This document shows positions 50,509 to 59,483 of a DNA stretch of 64,000 nucleotides, in pieces; within the stretch, counting starts at the first letter, position 1; each line of letters opens with the position of its first letter. Source of the stretch: Stigmatella erecta (GTDB lineage Bacteria; Myxococcota; Myxococcia; Myxococcales; Myxococcaceae). The stretch spans positions 121,141-185,140 of the forward strand of contig NZ_FOIJ01000018.1 in assembly GCF_900111745.1 (NCBI RefSeq). Reading direction: 5' to 3'. The notes below the pieces were generated by a model. It was not told the DNA's origin and did not search any database. It saw nothing but the letters and a program-made list of their open reading frames with translations. The translations under genes and the position numbers were made by a program.

Positions 50509-51945
50509 CTACACGGAGGCAGGGGGGCGGGGCAGGCAGACGGTGAACTCGGTGCCCTGGCCGGGCTGGCTGGAGACGCGGATGGTGCCGCCGTGGGCGT
50601 GGACGAGCTGGCGGACGATGTAGAGGCCGAGCCCCACGCCCGCCTGGCGCTCGGCGCTGGGGGCGCGCTCGAAGCGGCCGAAGATGCGCTGCTGGGCCTC
50701 GGGGGCGATGCCGATGCCACGGTCCTTCACCTTCAAGAGGGTGTGGCCGGCCTCGTCGTGGACGCTCAGCACCACGGGGGCGCCGCGGCCGAACTTGAAG
50801 GCGTTGCTGAGCAGGTTGGTCACCACGCGCTCCAGGCGCAGCCGGTCCCAGGGCCCCGGGGTGCTGGGCCCCGCGTGCACGGTGAGCGTGCACCCGCTGG
50901 CCTGGGCCTGGTCCGCGTGGCGCCCGGCGAGCTGCTGGACGAGGGCGGCGAGATCGAGCGGCTCCTTCTCCAGGCAGAGCGCGCCGCTGTCCAGCTGGGA
51001 CAGGTCCAGCAGGTTGTGCACGAGCTGCCCCAGCCGCCGCGTCTCCTGCTCCGCGTGGGCGAGCCCTTCCTGGAGCTTGCCCTCGGAGGCGCCCGCCTGG
51101 GCGCGCAGCCGCCGCAGCCGAAGCTGGAGCGCGCACAGCGGGTTGCCCAGGTCATGCGCCGCGACGCCGATGAACTCCAGGGTGCGCTGGGCCTCGGCCT
51201 TCAGCCGCAGGTTGTCCAGGGTGAGGGCGGCGCGGCCCGCGAGGGCCTCCATGAAGGCCTGATCCACGGCGCTGTAGCTGCTCCGGTCGCGGATGGACAT
51301 CAGCACGAGGACGCCGAGCACCTGGGGGCCCACGGTGAGCGGCAGGACGAGGCAGGAGCGCACGGCGAAGGCGCGGAGGAACTGGCCCTCGGGCGTCTCG
51401 CGGCACAGGCGCTCCAGGGCGCCTTGATCGAAGCGCTGGCCCTGGCCGGTGGTGAGCGCGCGGGCGATGCGGCCATCGCGCTGCGAGGCGAGCAGGCGCG
51501 CGAGATCCTCCAGGCGCGGCTCCAGCTCGGCGCAGGCGTGCGCGGAGGCCACGGCCTTCGGGGTGCCGTCCGGGCCGGGGACGAACAGCAGGCAGGCATC
51601 GGCGGCCTCGGGCACGCAGAGGCGGGCCAGGGCGCGGGCGAGCAGCTCGGGGGACTGGACGGAGGGGAGGATGCGGCCGGCGGCGGTGAAGAGGGCCTCG
51701 ACGCGCTCCACGCGGTGGGGCGAGGCGCTGGGGGCGGACAAGGCCAGGCGCGGGGCGGTGCCGTTGAGGAGAAGGAGGCTGCCGACGAGCAGCAGGCTGG
51801 GGACGAACGTGAGCGGGAGGGCGTCGGCGTACGGGCTGGGCAGCGAGAGCAGGGCCAGCGCCAGCGCGGTGAGGGGCAAGAGCCCGGACAAGGCAAGGGC
51901 AGACAGTCCAGTCCCTGCACGTGGCATGAAATTCCGGCGGCGCAT
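50509..51945 (-). CDS. Membrane-associated GAF histidine kinase
   Basis: This 478-residue kinase has two N-terminal membrane segments (residues about 12-35 and 46-62), a GAF-like domain (about 80-235), HisKA with FIGVAAHDLGNPLCALQL, and an HATPase with [18 protein letters not shown] and GVGLGLYIV. No receiver is attached and no response regulator is adjacent. The ATG at 51945 has a GGGGGAG site; an ATG at 51927 is also possible. The long in-frame upstream extension overlaps the divergent toxin gene and is rejected. Confidence 0.9.
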   Translation of the reverse strand: MRRRNFMPRAGTGLSALALSGLLPLTALALALLSLPSPYADALPLTFVPSLLLVGSLLLLNGTAPRLALSAPSASPHRVERVEALFTAAGRILPSVQSPELLARALARLCVPEAADACLLFVPGPDGTPKAVASAHACAELEPRLEDLARLLASQRDGRIARALTTGQGQRFDQGALERLCRETPEGQFLRAFAVRSCLVLPLTVGPQVLGVLVLMSIRDRSSYSAVDQAFMEALAGRAALTLDNLRLKAEAQRTLEFIGVAAHDLGNPLCALQLRLRRLRAQAGASEGKLQEGLAHAEQETRRLGQLVHNLLDLSQLDSGALCLEKEPLDLAALVQQLAGRHADQAQASGCTLTVHAGPSTPGPWDRLRLERVVTNLLSNAFKFGRGAPVVLSVHDEAGHTLLKVKDRGIGIAPEAQQRIFGRFERAPSAERQAGVGLGLYIVRQLVHAHGGTIRVSSQPGQGTEFTVCLPRPPASV

Positions 51946-52157
51946 GATGTGAACTCCCCCCCCGCAGAGACCGTGCTTCCGCTCACGTGCGGTCGACCGC
52001 GAGCATTCCCGCGCCCGCGTTGGGGAGATATTGCCCTTTCGGCAGGGGCGTCTGTCAATAGCTGGACAGGATTTGGCTTTGTGCCGCAGGGCGCAGGCCT
52101 GGGTTGGTATGGGGCGCTCTCGCCTGACTGCTTCTCGAACATGAGAGGGAATGACCC

Positions 52158-53513
52158 ATGCGGCCCTGGCTGGTGCTGTGGAGGCTCCAGGCGGTGATGC
52201 TGGCCGTGCTGGCGGGGTGTGGTGGAACGCCTCGCGCCATCCAGGCGGCTCCGGGAGCGGCGGGCAATTTCCTCCTTTACCAGCACCGGACCGGCCTGGC
52301 GGCACCGGTCGAGGTGTCGCCGGAGGAAACCACTCGGGCGCTCCGGAGGCTGGCCCGGGAGGTGCGGCTGACAGGCTCCCCTCGCGAGACGGTGGAAAGG
52401 CTGGTTCAGCGCGGCGCGCTGTCTGGCGATTACCTGTTCCTGCTTCGCGATCAGAAGCTCATCCCGCTGGAAACAGGGACTTCCCTCGAAGGGGCGATGA
52501 CGGAGGCGGAGCAGCGGCTGCTCCACCGCTACAAGGGATGGTGCCGGAGCGCCCAGGGAGTGCAGGGGGACTGTCTGGGAGGCGCGCTGGTGGCAGGCAA
52601 GTATTTGGACCTCCAGGGCCGCTACATGTGGGCGATGGCCCTGAGCCGGAGCCCCTTGCTGGAGGAGTTCGAGAAGGCGTTGGGCGAGCAGGTGAGCATG
52701 CGGGCTGTCATGCAGGCCGCGACGTACACGGTGGTCACGTTGCTGGTCCTGCTCTCCCTGCCCGAGCCAGTCACGAAGTTCATCGCCGCGTGGGCGGCCG
52801 CGGCGCTCATTCTCTGGATCGGAGCCCAGACGCTCTACACCGTGGTCACGGGTTGGTTCCAGCTGATGGAGAAGGTGAAGGTGGCCAGCACCTTCGAGGA
52901 GATCCGCGAGGCGGGCGAGACGTTCGGCAAGGTGCTCTCGCGCGAGTCGGCTCAAGCGTTCGCGCTGATCGCGATGGCACTGCTGACGCACACGGCGAAG
53001 GGGTTCGCCGAGCAGGTGGGAACGCTGCCGGGCTCCGCCCAGGTATCGATGCAGGCGGCAGGCCAAGAGGGCCTCCTCTTGTCAGAGGTCGGCGCGGTGG
53101 AGTCGGTGACGGTGACGGCAGAGGGGTTCCTCATCGCGCTGCCACCGGGGGCGGTGGCGATGGCGGCACAAGGGGGCCGGGGCGGCCGCACGCAGAAGCA
53201 CCACATCGCCACCATCGCGAACAGAAAGTCGGCCCTGCGGGGAGGCCCGTGGACTCCCCGTTTCGAGAAGATTTTTGCCAGGGCGGGCATGCGGTTGGAG
53301 GAGCCTGACAACATCGTGCCCATTCAGGGGCATCAAGGGCCTCATCCGCAGCAGTACCATCGCATCGTCTACAGGCGCTTGCAGGAGGCACTGGGAGACT
53401 GCCGCAGCATCGCGGAATGCAGGGCACGCTTGGTGCCCGCCTTGGAAGAGCTCTCCCGGAAGATCGCCACACCTGGAACGGAGTTGAACCGGCTCGTCAC
53501 CCTCGGCCGATGA
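52158..53513 (+). CDS. Lipoprotein polymorphic toxin with C-terminal AHH nuclease domain (SitA-like)
   Basis: This 451-residue protein has a signal peptide with lipobox LAGC (Cys21). A scaffold of about 300 residues contains two hydrophobic segments (TYTVVTLLVLLSLP and FIAAWAAAALILWIG) and a TFEEIREAGETF motif. The C-terminal domain has KHHIATI (residues 347-353), RFEKIFARAGM, NIVPI, and HPQQYH (396-401): the AHH variant of the HNH/treble-clef nuclease fold. The cognate Imm11 gene follows after 15 nt. The scaffold is shared with the toxin at 57994-59418, which has a different nuclease. Lipidated polymorphic toxins delivered by outer-membrane exchange (SitA) are known in myxobacteria. The ATG at 52158 has a GAGAGGGA site. 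Confidence 0.88.
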   Translation: MRPWLVLWRLQAVMLAVLAGCGGTPRAIQAAPGAAGNFLLYQHRTGLAAPVEVSPEETTRALRRLAREVRLTGSPRETVERLVQRGALSGDYLFLLRDQKLIPLETGTSLEGAMTEAEQRLLHRYKGWCRSAQGVQGDCLGGALVAGKYLDLQGRYMWAMALSRSPLLEEFEKALGEQVSMRAVMQAATYTVVTLLVLLSLPEPVTKFIAAWAAAALILWIGAQTLYTVVTGWFQLMEKVKVASTFEEIREAGETFGKVLSRESAQAFALIAMALLTHTAKGFAEQVGTLPGSAQVSMQAAGQEGLLLSEVGAVESVTVTAEGFLIALPPGAVAMAAQGGRGGRTQKHHIATIANRKSALRGGPWTPRFEKIFARAGMRLEEPDNIVPIQGHQGPHPQQYHRIVYRRLQEALGDCRSIAECRARLVPALEELSRKIATPGTELNRLVTLGR

Positions 53514-53528
53514 CGTTAGAACTTCCCC

Positions 53529-54092
53529 ATGGCCCAGCGCTTCTTCGATCTCTCCGACGACGTTGAGTTCCCCCACCGCTGGCATCTCGATACGCCCATC
53601 GATGGCCAGGGCCACAAGGTGCATGACTGGGATTTCAAACGAGGAATGCCCGTGCATGTGGAGGGGCGTTTGACAATCCCCGTCGAGATTCAGGGCAGGC
53701 CACTGGACTTCTCCGAGGCGGGATTGAGCATCCCCGTCATCCACGTCAAGGTGGCCACCTTGCTGTCGGAGCTGGCTGCTGGGGATGTGCAACTCATCCC
53801 AGTAGACATCCAGGGCCAGCCGGATCAGTACCTCGTTCTTGTGGCAACGCGCCTCATCCGATGCATCGATGAACAGGCGTCCGAGGTCAGTTTCTGGACG
53901 CCAGCGCATGGCGTTCCCTCCAAGGTTGGGCAGTACATGGGCGTGGATCGCCTGCGCATCGACAAAACGAAGGTGGGCAACGCCCAGGTGTTCCGGCCTG
54001 AAGGGTGGTCGAGCACCCTGCTTGTCTCCGAGGAGATCAAGAACGCCCTGGAGCGCATGAACGCCACGGGCACGTGGTTCGAGGAAGTCTAG
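53529..54092 (+). CDS. Imm11-family immunity protein for the AHH toxin
   Basis: This 187-residue cytoplasmic protein lies 15 nt downstream of the AHH toxin gene, the usual place of a cognate immunity gene. It shares with the copy at 16419 the blocks PHRWHLDTP, VEGRL.IPVE, DVQLIPVD, LVATRL.RCIDEQAS and ALERMNATGTWFEEV. It should bind and neutralise the nuclease domain. It is followed by the RapA-like gene after 139 bp. Confidence 0.9.
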   Translation: MAQRFFDLSDDVEFPHRWHLDTPIDGQGHKVHDWDFKRGMPVHVEGRLTIPVEIQGRPLDFSEAGLSIPVIHVKVATLLSELAAGDVQLIPVDIQGQPDQYLVLVATRLIRCIDEQASEVSFWTPAHGVPSKVGQYMGVDRLRIDKTKVGNAQVFRPEGWSSTLLVSEEIKNALERMNATGTWFEEV

Positions 54093-54231
54093 GAACTGGC
54101 TCGCCTGGTTGCCGCCTCAGGGGCGGGCGCGCCGGGAAGGCGCCTTCTGGTGTCCACGGATTGGCCATCCGCCAGCGAGGAGGTTAAGAGGCGAACCCCC
54201 TTTTTTTCTCTCTTCCGCACCCGGACGTCCC

Positions 54232-57200
54232 ATGTCTCTCGTCGAAGGTCTCAAGGTCCGTTACCTCCCCCAGCCTGAGTGGGGCGTGGGGCATCTCGCC
54301 GCGCTGATGGAGGAGGGCGCCAAGGCGGTCATCTTCTTCCCGTCGCGGGAGGACGCGCCGGTGCTCGTGTCCACCAAGGGCGGGGCCCTGGTGTCCTACG
54401 CGCTGCCCGCCGGAGAGCCCGTCGTCACCGCCAAGGGGCGCGAGGCCACCGTGGTGAACGAGGAGCCAGGCGCCCGGGGCCTGCGCCGCTACGTCATCCG
54501 CTACACGGACACGGGCGAGGAGGACGAGATGCCCGAGTCCGAGCTGCGCGCGCTGCCGCCGCGCTCGGACCTGCTCAGCACCCTGCGCGAGGGCCGGGTG
54601 GGGGACGCCAAGGCCTTCACGCTGCGCAAGCAGGCGCTCGTGCTGGACGACGAGCGGCGCTGTGACGCGCTCGGCGCGCTGCTGGCCAGCCGGGTCATGG
54701 TGAAGCCGCACCAGGTGGGCGTGGTGCAGCGCGTGCTGTCCGCGCGGCGCCCGCGCTTCGTGCTCGCCGACGAGGTGGGTCTGGGCAAGACCATCGAGGC
54801 GGGCATGGTGTTCAGCGCGCTGCGGCTCGCGGGGCTGGCGCGCCGGGTGCTGGTGGTGGCCCCCAGCCACCTGACGGTGCAGTGGCTGGTGGAGCTGTTC
54901 CACAAGTTCAACCAGCTCTTCACGCTCATGGACTCGGACCGCTACGCCCAGTCCTTGAAGGAGCAGCCGGACGTCTCCCCCTGGGAGCGCTTCCCGCTGG
55001 TGGTGACGAGCCTGGAGCTGCTCTCGCGCACCGAGGAGCACCGCCGCGCGGTGGCCGAGGACGAGGCCTTCTGGGACCTGGTCATCATCGACGAGGCGCA
55101 CCACCTCAAGGGCGAGAAGGCCTTCGAGGCGGCCCAGGGGCTGGCGGAGAACAGCTGGGGCCTCCTGCTCCTCACGGCGACGCCCATGCAGTTGGACCCC
55201 GCCGAGTACCACGGGCTGCTCACCCTCATCGACGCGGCCACGGCGCCCACGGTGAAAGGCTTCGAGGAGCGGCTGGCGCGGCAGGAGGAGCTGTCGGGCG
55301 CGGTGCGCGCGCTGCTGGAGGGCGGCGAGCCGGCCACGGCCGTGAAGGCGCTGGCCAAGCGCTTCCCGGGGGACGCGAAGCTCCAGGGGCTGAAGGAGCG
55401 CGAGGCGCTGCTGGAGCACCTGGCGGAGACCTACAGCCTGTCCGAGCGGCTGGTGCGCAACCGCCGCGCGGTGGTGGGCGGCTTCTCCACGCGGCGGCTG
55501 CACCGCCACCCCGTGCAGCTCTCCGCCGAGGAGCTGAAGACGCGGGATGCGGCGCTGGCGGCCCTGGCGGGCTCCACGCTCCGGGGCGCGCCCCTGGCCA
55601 ACGTGCTGCGGCGGCTGGAGTCGAGCTCCGCGGCGTTCGCGGGCGCGGTGGGCGCGAACCCGGTGCTCAAGGCGGCGAACCTCAAGCTGCCCGCGCGGGA
55701 CGCGAAGCTCACCGCCTTCCTGGGCGTGCTGCGCGGCATCTGGGCGCAGGAGCGGGACGCGAAGGTGCTGGTCTTCACCGAGAGCCGCGACACGCTGGAG
55801 GCGCTCCAGGCGGAGCTGGGGCGCGAGGGCATCGAGGCGCTCGGCTACCACGGAGACCTGCCGCTCGTGGAGCGGGACCGGCAGGTGGCGCGCTTCCGGG
55901 ATCCCGAGGGGCCGCTGGTGCTGCTGTGCACGGAGGTGGGCGGCGAGGGGCGCAACTTCCAGTTCGCGCACCACTTGGTGCACTACGACTTGCCGTGGAG
56001 CCCCGCGACGGTGGAGCAGCGCATCGGCCGCCTGGACCGCATCGGACAGTCGAAGCCGGTGGAGATCCACGTCTTCGAGCCCGCGGGGACGCTGGCCTCG
56101 GACGTGCTGATGATGCTGGCGGACGCGGTGGGGGTGTTCGGCGAGACGGTGGGCGGGCTGGACGCGGTGCTGGAGGAGGTGGAGCCGCGGCTGGCGGAGC
56201 TGGCGCTGCTGCCGCGCGAGGCGCGGGTGGCGTACGCGGCGGAGCTGAAGGCGAAGGTGGAGGCGGCGCGGGCACAGGTGAAGCGCGCGTATGATCCGCT
56301 GCTGGACCTGCGCTCCTTCGACAAGCCGGCGGTGGAGCGGCTGGTGGCGCGGGCGCAGGCGCGCATGGGCATCGAGGAGGACGAGGACGAGGAGGCGGGG
56401 GCGCTGGAGGACGGGCTGTGGGGCGTGGCCCGGGACCTGGACGAGCGGCTGGAAGAGACCGTCACGGAGCTGGCCAAGCGGGTGGGCATCCGGGTGGACA
56501 CGGACGATGAGGTGGACGCCTTCCAGTGCGCGTTCCACTTCGGCCACGCGCTCAACGTGGAGGGGTTGCCCGGGCTGGACGTGATGGAGGACCGGACGGT
56601 GCTGGGCACCTTCTGGCGGGACACGGCGGTGGAGGCCGAGGAACTGGAGTACTTCGCGACGGGCCACTCGCTGGTGGAGGCGCTGTTCGGCTTCCTGCGG
56701 GATGGGCCGTACGGCCGCAGCGGCTTCCGCTTCATCGAGAAGCGGGGGACGCTGAAGGCGAAGGGGCTGGAGTTCCTCTACCACGTGCAGTTGCCGGAGC
56801 CGGAGGACACCTCGCCGGGCGCGCGGGTGCCGAGCCGGCAGATCGCGCGCTTCCTGGAGCGGACGCTGCTGCACGTGGCGGTGGCGGAAGGGCAGGGCGG
56901 GCCGAAGGCGGAGCCGGGCCTGCTGTCCTCGCTGGAGGCGGACGGCAAGGCGCTCAAGGGCGACGAGGTGGCGCGCGCCTTCCCGGGCTTCAGCCTCTTC
57001 GTGGAGGCGGCGGTGCCGGTGGCCAAGAAGGCGGCGGAGGCGGAGCTGGGCAAGCTGGCGGCGAAGGCGAAGAAGGCCATCGAGGCCGAGCGCGACGCGG
57101 CCCTCTCCCGGATGAAGCTGTCCCTGGGGCACCAGGGCCTGCCGGACGAGGCGGTGCAGGAGCAGCTCGACGCGGAGGGCCTGCACTACGACCGGCTGCT

Positions 57201-57264
57201 CCGGGCGCTGTCGGGGGCGAAGGTGACGCTCGACTCCGCCTGCGGCTTCGTCATCAACCGCTGA
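54232..57264 (+). CDS. rapA: RapA/HepA-like SNF2-family ATPase
   Basis: This 1,010-residue Swi2/Snf2 helicase-like ATPase has LADEVGLGKTIEAGM (Walker A at 183-187), DEAH at 287-290, LLTATPMQL (motif III), VLVFTESRDT, and the C-terminal motifs EGRNFQFAHHLVHYDLPW and QRIGRLDRIGQ. Length, the N-terminal small beta region and the C-terminal end resemble RapA, the RNA-polymerase-associated recycling ATPase of about 970 residues. Residues about 700-780 include an acidic stretch (EEDEDEEAG). Its 3' end overlaps the convergent Imm52 gene by 11 nt. It is bracketed by two toxin-immunity cassettes, which may be coincidental. Confidence 0.88.
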   Translation: MSLVEGLKVRYLPQPEWGVGHLAALMEEGAKAVIFFPSREDAPVLVSTKGGALVSYALPAGEPVVTAKGREATVVNEEPGARGLRRYVIRYTDTGEEDEMPESELRALPPRSDLLSTLREGRVGDAKAFTLRKQALVLDDERRCDALGALLASRVMVKPHQVGVVQRVLSARRPRFVLADEVGLGKTIEAGMVFSALRLAGLARRVLVVAPSHLTVQWLVELFHKFNQLFTLMDSDRYAQSLKEQPDVSPWERFPLVVTSLELLSRTEEHRRAVAEDEAFWDLVIIDEAHHLKGEKAFEAAQGLAENSWGLLLLTATPMQLDPAEYHGLLTLIDAATAPTVKGFEERLARQEELSGAVRALLEGGEPATAVKALAKRFPGDAKLQGLKEREALLEHLAETYSLSERLVRNRRAVVGGFSTRRLHRHPVQLSAEELKTRDAALAALAGSTLRGAPLANVLRRLESSSAAFAGAVGANPVLKAANLKLPARDAKLTAFLGVLRGIWAQERDAKVLVFTESRDTLEALQAELGREGIEALGYHGDLPLVERDRQVARFRDPEGPLVLLCTEVGGEGRNFQFAHHLVHYDLPWSPATVEQRIGRLDRIGQSKPVEIHVFEPAGTLASDVLMMLADAVGVFGETVGGLDAVLEEVEPRLAELALLPREARVAYAAELKAKVEAARAQVKRAYDPLLDLRSFDKPAVERLVARAQARMGIEEDEDEEAGALEDGLWGVARDLDERLEETVTELAKRVGIRVDTDDEVDAFQCAFHFGHALNVEGLPGLDVMEDRTVLGTFWRDTAVEAEELEYFATGHSLVEALFGFLRDGPYGRSGFRFIEKRGTLKAKGLEFLYHVQLPEPEDTSPGARVPSRQIARFLERTLLHVAVAEGQGGPKAEPGLLSSLEADGKALKGDEVARAFPGFSLFVEAAVPVAKKAAEAELGKLAAKAKKAIEAERDAALSRMKLSLGHQGLPDEAVQEQLDAEGLHYDRLLRALSGAKVTLDSACGFVINR

Positions 57265-57979
57265 CTGGCCAGGGTTGCAGCGGCTGGAGCAGACCCGCTT
57301 CGTTCAGCACTTCGTGGACGCGCGAGGCCAACGCCATGTGCTCCGCGGCAGAGACGGTGAATTTTTCGGGGGTGAGGAGGACAAGGGTGCCCTTGTCCTC
57401 CACGGGCTCGATGCGCACGGGAGAAGGAAGGGGCGGTACCTTTCCTCTCATCCGTGAGAAGTACAGGATCCACCCCACGAAGGTGCCGGGATGTGGAAAC
57501 CCTGGGGCTGCCAGCTCGCGGTGTTGATGCGAGGTGGCGACTGCCCATTCGGGTTCCCAGGCCAAGGCCATGGCGCGCAGGGCCCCCAGCATGATGGGCG
57601 CGGTCAGCATCCGCTCCGCGACAGGCCCCTCATCGTAAGGTTGAAGCACGCAAGCGGACGAAAGCCAGGGGTCCTCTGAACCGCACGTCCCGTTCACGCT
57701 GGACGTTTCTCGCAGGTTCTCCCCTGTCCACAGGTGGAAGGAAAACCCATCGCCTATCCGATGCTCCTTTCGCGCGAACAGGTTCTGGAAGCTCGCGGCG
57801 GTTGTCATGAACCGGCGGTTGCGCGCTTGCTCGAACGAGTTGGCGGTTTCATGCCAATGGGTCCAGGCCGGATCACAGCGGCTCAGGAGCTCGAAGAAAT
57901 GCGCCGCGCGCCGCGCGCACGCTTCGATGGATTCAGACCGGGCGCGCCAGTACGCGCCAGCGTAGTAGGTCTCAGTCAT
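57254..57979 (-). CDS. Imm52-family immunity protein for the Tox-REase-5 toxin
   Basis: This 241-residue soluble protein begins MTETYYAGAYWRARSESIEACARRA, then has FFELLSRCDPAWTHW and a DGFSFHLWTGEN segment, all typical of Imm52. Imm52 is the usual partner of Tox-REase-5. The gene starts 14 nt after the toxin stop codon. Its own stop lies within the end of the rapA gene on the opposite strand. Confidence 0.9.
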   Translation of the reverse strand: MTETYYAGAYWRARSESIEACARRAAHFFELLSRCDPAWTHWHETANSFEQARNRRFMTTAASFQNLFARKEHRIGDGFSFHLWTGENLRETSSVNGTCGSEDPWLSSACVLQPYDEGPVAERMLTAPIMLGALRAMALAWEPEWAVATSHQHRELAAPGFPHPGTFVGWILYFSRMRGKVPPLPSPVRIEPVEDKGTLVLLTPEKFTVSAAEHMALASRVHEVLNEAGLLQPLQPWPVSG

Positions 57980-57993
57980 CGGGTGGCCGCTCC

Positions 57994-59418
57994 TCAGGGT
58001 GCTGGAAGAACATGGATGACCTCGATCGGGAGTCCGGCGTCCGCGAACATCTTCCTGAGTACACCTACGAGTTTCTCTTCAGCAACGATCCACCGGACCG
58101 GCGTTCCACGGGCCGCCCTGAATTGACGCCGTGCCTGGTCAAGCATCTTGGGACCCCCCTCGAACATCTTGAAGAAGCTCAGCTTGTGGTCGACCCACTG
58201 CGCATACCCAGTGCCTTTGACCTCGAGTAGCGCACCTTGCGCGAAGCCATCGAAGTCCACGGCTTCGTCACCGCGTTGAACGCGATAGACATGGCCCTTG
58301 GGCGCACCCGTGACCTGGGCTTGGTAATTCCGGGCGCTCTCGGACATGTGCTCGGCCACGCGGACCCATTCGCCAGGGCCTCCGGAAGGAGGCGGTTGGG
58401 TCGTCTCTCCAGGACTGCCGCCTGCCGTCATGGCGACTGCGGTGGGGGCCAGCGAGACAATGACCCCCTCGGCATGGAGGGCCACCGATTCCACCTGGGC
58501 CAATGCCGCCGCGGAAAAGCGGATGTTCAGTTGGGACTCGGCCAGCAAGGCCGCTTGCCCAGCTCCTGGAAGCCCCGGCATCTTCGCCGCCATTCCCGCG
58601 GCGGTGTTCCCCACCGCCACAGCCGTCATCATCACGAGGGCCTTGGCTCCCTTGTCCCCCATGACCTGGGCGAAGGTCTCGCCCGCTGCACGGATCTCCT
58701 CGAACGTGGTGGCCTGCTCTACCCGTTCGGCCAACTCCCGCCATCCGGCGATGAGCTTCCAAACCAGTTCCCACCCCAGGTAGCTCACCAGCCCCACGGT
58801 CATGAGTGCTGCCACGCCCTTGGAGATGGGCTCGGGCAAGAGCCACAGCATGAGGTACATCGTCATCGCGCCGGTGAGGGTGGTCAGCACGGCTTCGGGA
58901 TTCGCCATGTGCCGGAAGGCGTTCTTCATTTCCCCGAGCACCGCTCCCTGGGCAATGGCCATTGCCAAGGCATACTTGCCATCTCCGTCCAGCACCGGGC
59001 TGTCCACCAGCAAGCGCAAGCAGTCCCTGGAGGGTGGTCCCCAAGCGCGGCTACACCACAGGCCATATTGGCGGTTCAACGCCGCACTGGCGGGAGAAAG
59101 CTCCACCTGCAGTTCGTTCTCCGCTCCCAGCGGGAACAGGCGCCGGCTCCTACGTTCATAGTGGTACCAGCCACCGCGCTCACTCATCCCGAACAGATGA
59201 CGGGCGAACGGCAAAGGCCGTTCAGCAGGCGCTATCCTGCGTCCATGCTTCGCTACGGTCTCTTGGAAGGTTGCCAAGCTGACCTTCACGGGGTCCACGC
59301 CAAGGCGCGGAACGTGGATGATGCGCTTGTCCGGACCTGTGTCCAGATGGACGGCTTTCGTGGTGGCGCTGCACGCTACGAAGAAGACACACAGCACCAA
59401 GACTGCTTGGCGTGGCAT
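57994..59418 (-). CDS. Lipoprotein polymorphic toxin with C-terminal Tox-REase-5 domain (SitA-like)
   Basis: This 474-residue protein has a short signal peptide with lipobox FVAC (Cys16). The scaffold includes membrane segments (LTGAMTMYLMLWLLP, VAALMTVGLVSYLGWELVW), a paired Cys motif (LWCSRAWGPPSRDC) and TFEEIRAAGETFAQVM, all with counterparts in the AHH toxin at 52158. The last 110 residues are a restriction-endonuclease-fold toxin: VDFDGF (387-392) and LEVKG with Glu399 and Lys401 form the D...ExK site. Imm52 follows after 14 nt. The ATG at 59418 has a GGAGGCG site. It probably cleaves DNA in recipients after lipoprotein transfer; delivery is inferred from the SitA family. Confidence 0.88.
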   Translation of the reverse strand: MPRQAVLVLCVFFVACSATTKAVHLDTGPDKRIIHVPRLGVDPVKVSLATFQETVAKHGRRIAPAERPLPFARHLFGMSERGGWYHYERRSRRLFPLGAENELQVELSPASAALNRQYGLWCSRAWGPPSRDCLRLLVDSPVLDGDGKYALAMAIAQGAVLGEMKNAFRHMANPEAVLTTLTGAMTMYLMLWLLPEPISKGVAALMTVGLVSYLGWELVWKLIAGWRELAERVEQATTFEEIRAAGETFAQVMGDKGAKALVMMTAVAVGNTAAGMAAKMPGLPGAGQAALLAESQLNIRFSAAALAQVESVALHAEGVIVSLAPTAVAMTAGGSPGETTQPPPSGGPGEWVRVAEHMSESARNYQAQVTGAPKGHVYRVQRGDEAVDFDGFAQGALLEVKGTGYAQWVDHKLSFFKMFEGGPKMLDQARRQFRAARGTPVRWIVAEEKLVGVLRKMFADAGLPIEVIHVLPAP

Positions 59419-59483
59419 GAAACGCCTCCAAAGTGTGCGCCCAGGCCGCTGGACCGATGACCGTCCAAGCGCGGCGCTTCACG

